Part shown: piece after piece, positions 4,188 to 5,026 of the stretch | Layout of the letters: each line of letters starts with the position of its first letter | How positions within the stretch are numbered: position 1 is the stretch's first letter | Program-made: the position numbers and the translations under genes | The notes under the pieces: model-generated | Seen by the model: only the letters and a program-made list of their open reading frames with translations | Databases searched by the model: none | What the model was told of the DNA's origin: nothing | DNA from: a bacterium | GTDB lineage: Bacteria; B130-G9 | Assembly: GCA_021160245.1 (NCBI GenBank) | Contig: JAGHCW010000055.1 | Span: forward strand, 1-5,026 | Length of the DNA: 5,026 nucleotides | Direction of reading: 5' to 3'

Positions 4188-5026
4188 CTAAATGGGCTCT
4201 CCATGGATCTTCAGGATATACAGCAACATGGAATCACTACGTAGCACGATAGCCCTCAGCTGCTCATCGCTTAGACCCGCTCCTAAATCATGGACACGCT
4301 GGAATAGGTCAAACAGTATTGAATACATACGAGAGTCGTGCTGTACGAACTTGCGCAGAGGCTTATGATCTATGTTCCTGCAGACATAAGAGAACCTCGC
4401 CGGACGTGTAGGTTTGCCTTTGTGCAGATAATCGTTTTTCGCTTCTGGTATCCAGTCAAGCACTTGTTCATCCGGTGCCAGACGCCTAAGAAGGTGGTCC
4501 CAGAATTCACGCAGAGATACGAGAACATGACGTGCCCGGTCAGAGCTGCCCGTTCTCATAGCCTCGTGCGCTCCGACAAATGGCCGCGTAAGCGCCGGAT
4601 CAACTTCCTTTAAGAGCTCAATACAGGACGAGCTCTCTTGCGTTGCTTCGTCTATGACACTTGCTTCCTCGGGCTTCGGCTCGATTTGCTCAGCCGGTAT
4701 TTTCGATATTACATGAGCTGTGAGAAATACCTCACGACTAGCTCCGGACACTGCGTATTCTGGCAATTTGAGGAAGTCCTGAATCCCCAAGCTCGGACCG
4801 AACAGCTTGCTGAAGCTCGCCGTAAAGTCCGCTACGGTGCTCTTGAGATCCGGCATGGGATAATTGAGTTTCGGGAGTGACTTCGCAATTGAGTCGAAAG
4901 CATAGCCGGACAGCATATTCTCCGAAACGGCGAGTTGTCGCTTGATGTAGTCAGTGTTTAGTCTGGCTGCGGCCTTAAGAAATTCGATATTGGCCTTAGA
5001 TCGGTGACTGCCGAGCCACCAAGACC
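4188..5026 (-). CDS. Predicted pPIWI-associating nuclease-like protein, 5' end beyond the right edge
   Basis: The last 278 codons are visible. The frame stays open through the right edge, so the ATG at 4916 is probably internal (a GGAG lies only 3 bases before it). The N-terminal visible part is helical (SHRSKANIEFLKAAARL, DYIKRQLAVSENML) followed by a low-complexity linker rich in Glu, Pro and Ser. From the segment LLKEVDPALTRPFVGAHEAM to the end it resembles, from memory, the C-terminal domain annotated as 'predicted pPIWI-associating nuclease'. Hallmarks are DRARHVLVSLREFWDHLLRR, LAPDEQV, KGKPTRPAR and FDLFQRVHDLG. It contains Arg-Glu-Phe-Trp-Asp-His (R172, H177 of the visible part), an R-x4-H motif like the HEPN RNase active site. 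A role in phage defence is inferred, not shown. There is no sign of membrane segments. Confidence 0.6.
   Translation of the reverse strand, partial: SWWLGSHRSKANIEFLKAAARLNTDYIKRQLAVSENMLSGYAFDSIAKSLPKLNYPMPDLKSTVADFTASFSKLFGPSLGIQDFLKLPEYAVSGASREVFLTAHVISKIPAEQIEPKPEEASVIDEATQESSSCIELLKEVDPALTRPFVGAHEAMRTGSSDRARHVLVSLREFWDHLLRRLAPDEQVLDWIPEAKNDYLHKGKPTRPARFSYVCRNIDHKPLRKFVQHDSRMYSILFDLFQRVHDLGAGLSDEQLRAIVLRSDSMLLYILKIHGEPI

Noticed and set aside
1-5026. tRNA, rRNA, CRISPR array, insertion sequence or transposase
   Set aside because: I saw no cloverleaf with a CCA-type end, no regularly spaced repeat-spacer array and no transposase motifs or terminal inverted repeats.

Overview
Every gene I can support in this 5 kb bacterial window lies on the minus strand, so transcription runs from right to left. 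The DNA has moderate GC and uses ATG and TTG starts with clear AGGAG-like ribosome sites. No marker gene fixes the taxon. From memory, ACGAAT repeats at 10-bp spacing, which read as a nonsense 'NHEWTRINTN' peptide, resemble intergenic repeats in environmental PVC-type and candidate-phylum genomes. That is only a weak hint about the organism.

Right part (about 3980-5026): the 3' end of a gene that enters from the right edge. Its C-terminal half resembles the domain annotated as 'predicted pPIWI-associating nuclease' and contains an R-x4-H motif like that of HEPN RNases. Two bases after its stop begins a small ORF broken by one frameshift and one in-frame stop, which I read as a decayed gene.

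Middle (about 2426-3860): a cluster of toxin-antitoxin-type genes. First comes a hicB-hicA pair followed by a YgiT/MqsA-type zinc-finger gene. Next is a startless fragment that looks like the C-terminal end of a response-regulator receiver domain. Last is a second pair in the opposite gene order, hicA-hicB. Together with the nuclease-like gene and the remnants, this looks like an accessory, defence-island type of region.

Left part (1-2351): a housekeeping-type operon, rmlD (dTDP-4-dehydrorhamnose reductase, cell-envelope sugar), dapB (4-hydroxy-tetrahydrodipicolinate reductase, lysine/diaminopimelate pathway), then a HAD hydrolase cut by the left edge. rmlD and dapB overlap at TGATG. dapB and the HAD gene are 36 bp apart.

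The most unusual signal is non-coding. The DNA upstream of rmlD and upstream of the hicB-hicA operon carries two diverged copies of one ~52-54 bp block. On the minus strand each copy reads GTGGTTC, a TTTC-containing spacer, TTGACG, exactly 18 bp, then TACATTT. This fits a -35/-10 promoter pair at the right distance from both start codons. The rmlD copy is preceded by three ATTCGT units at exact 10-bp spacing.
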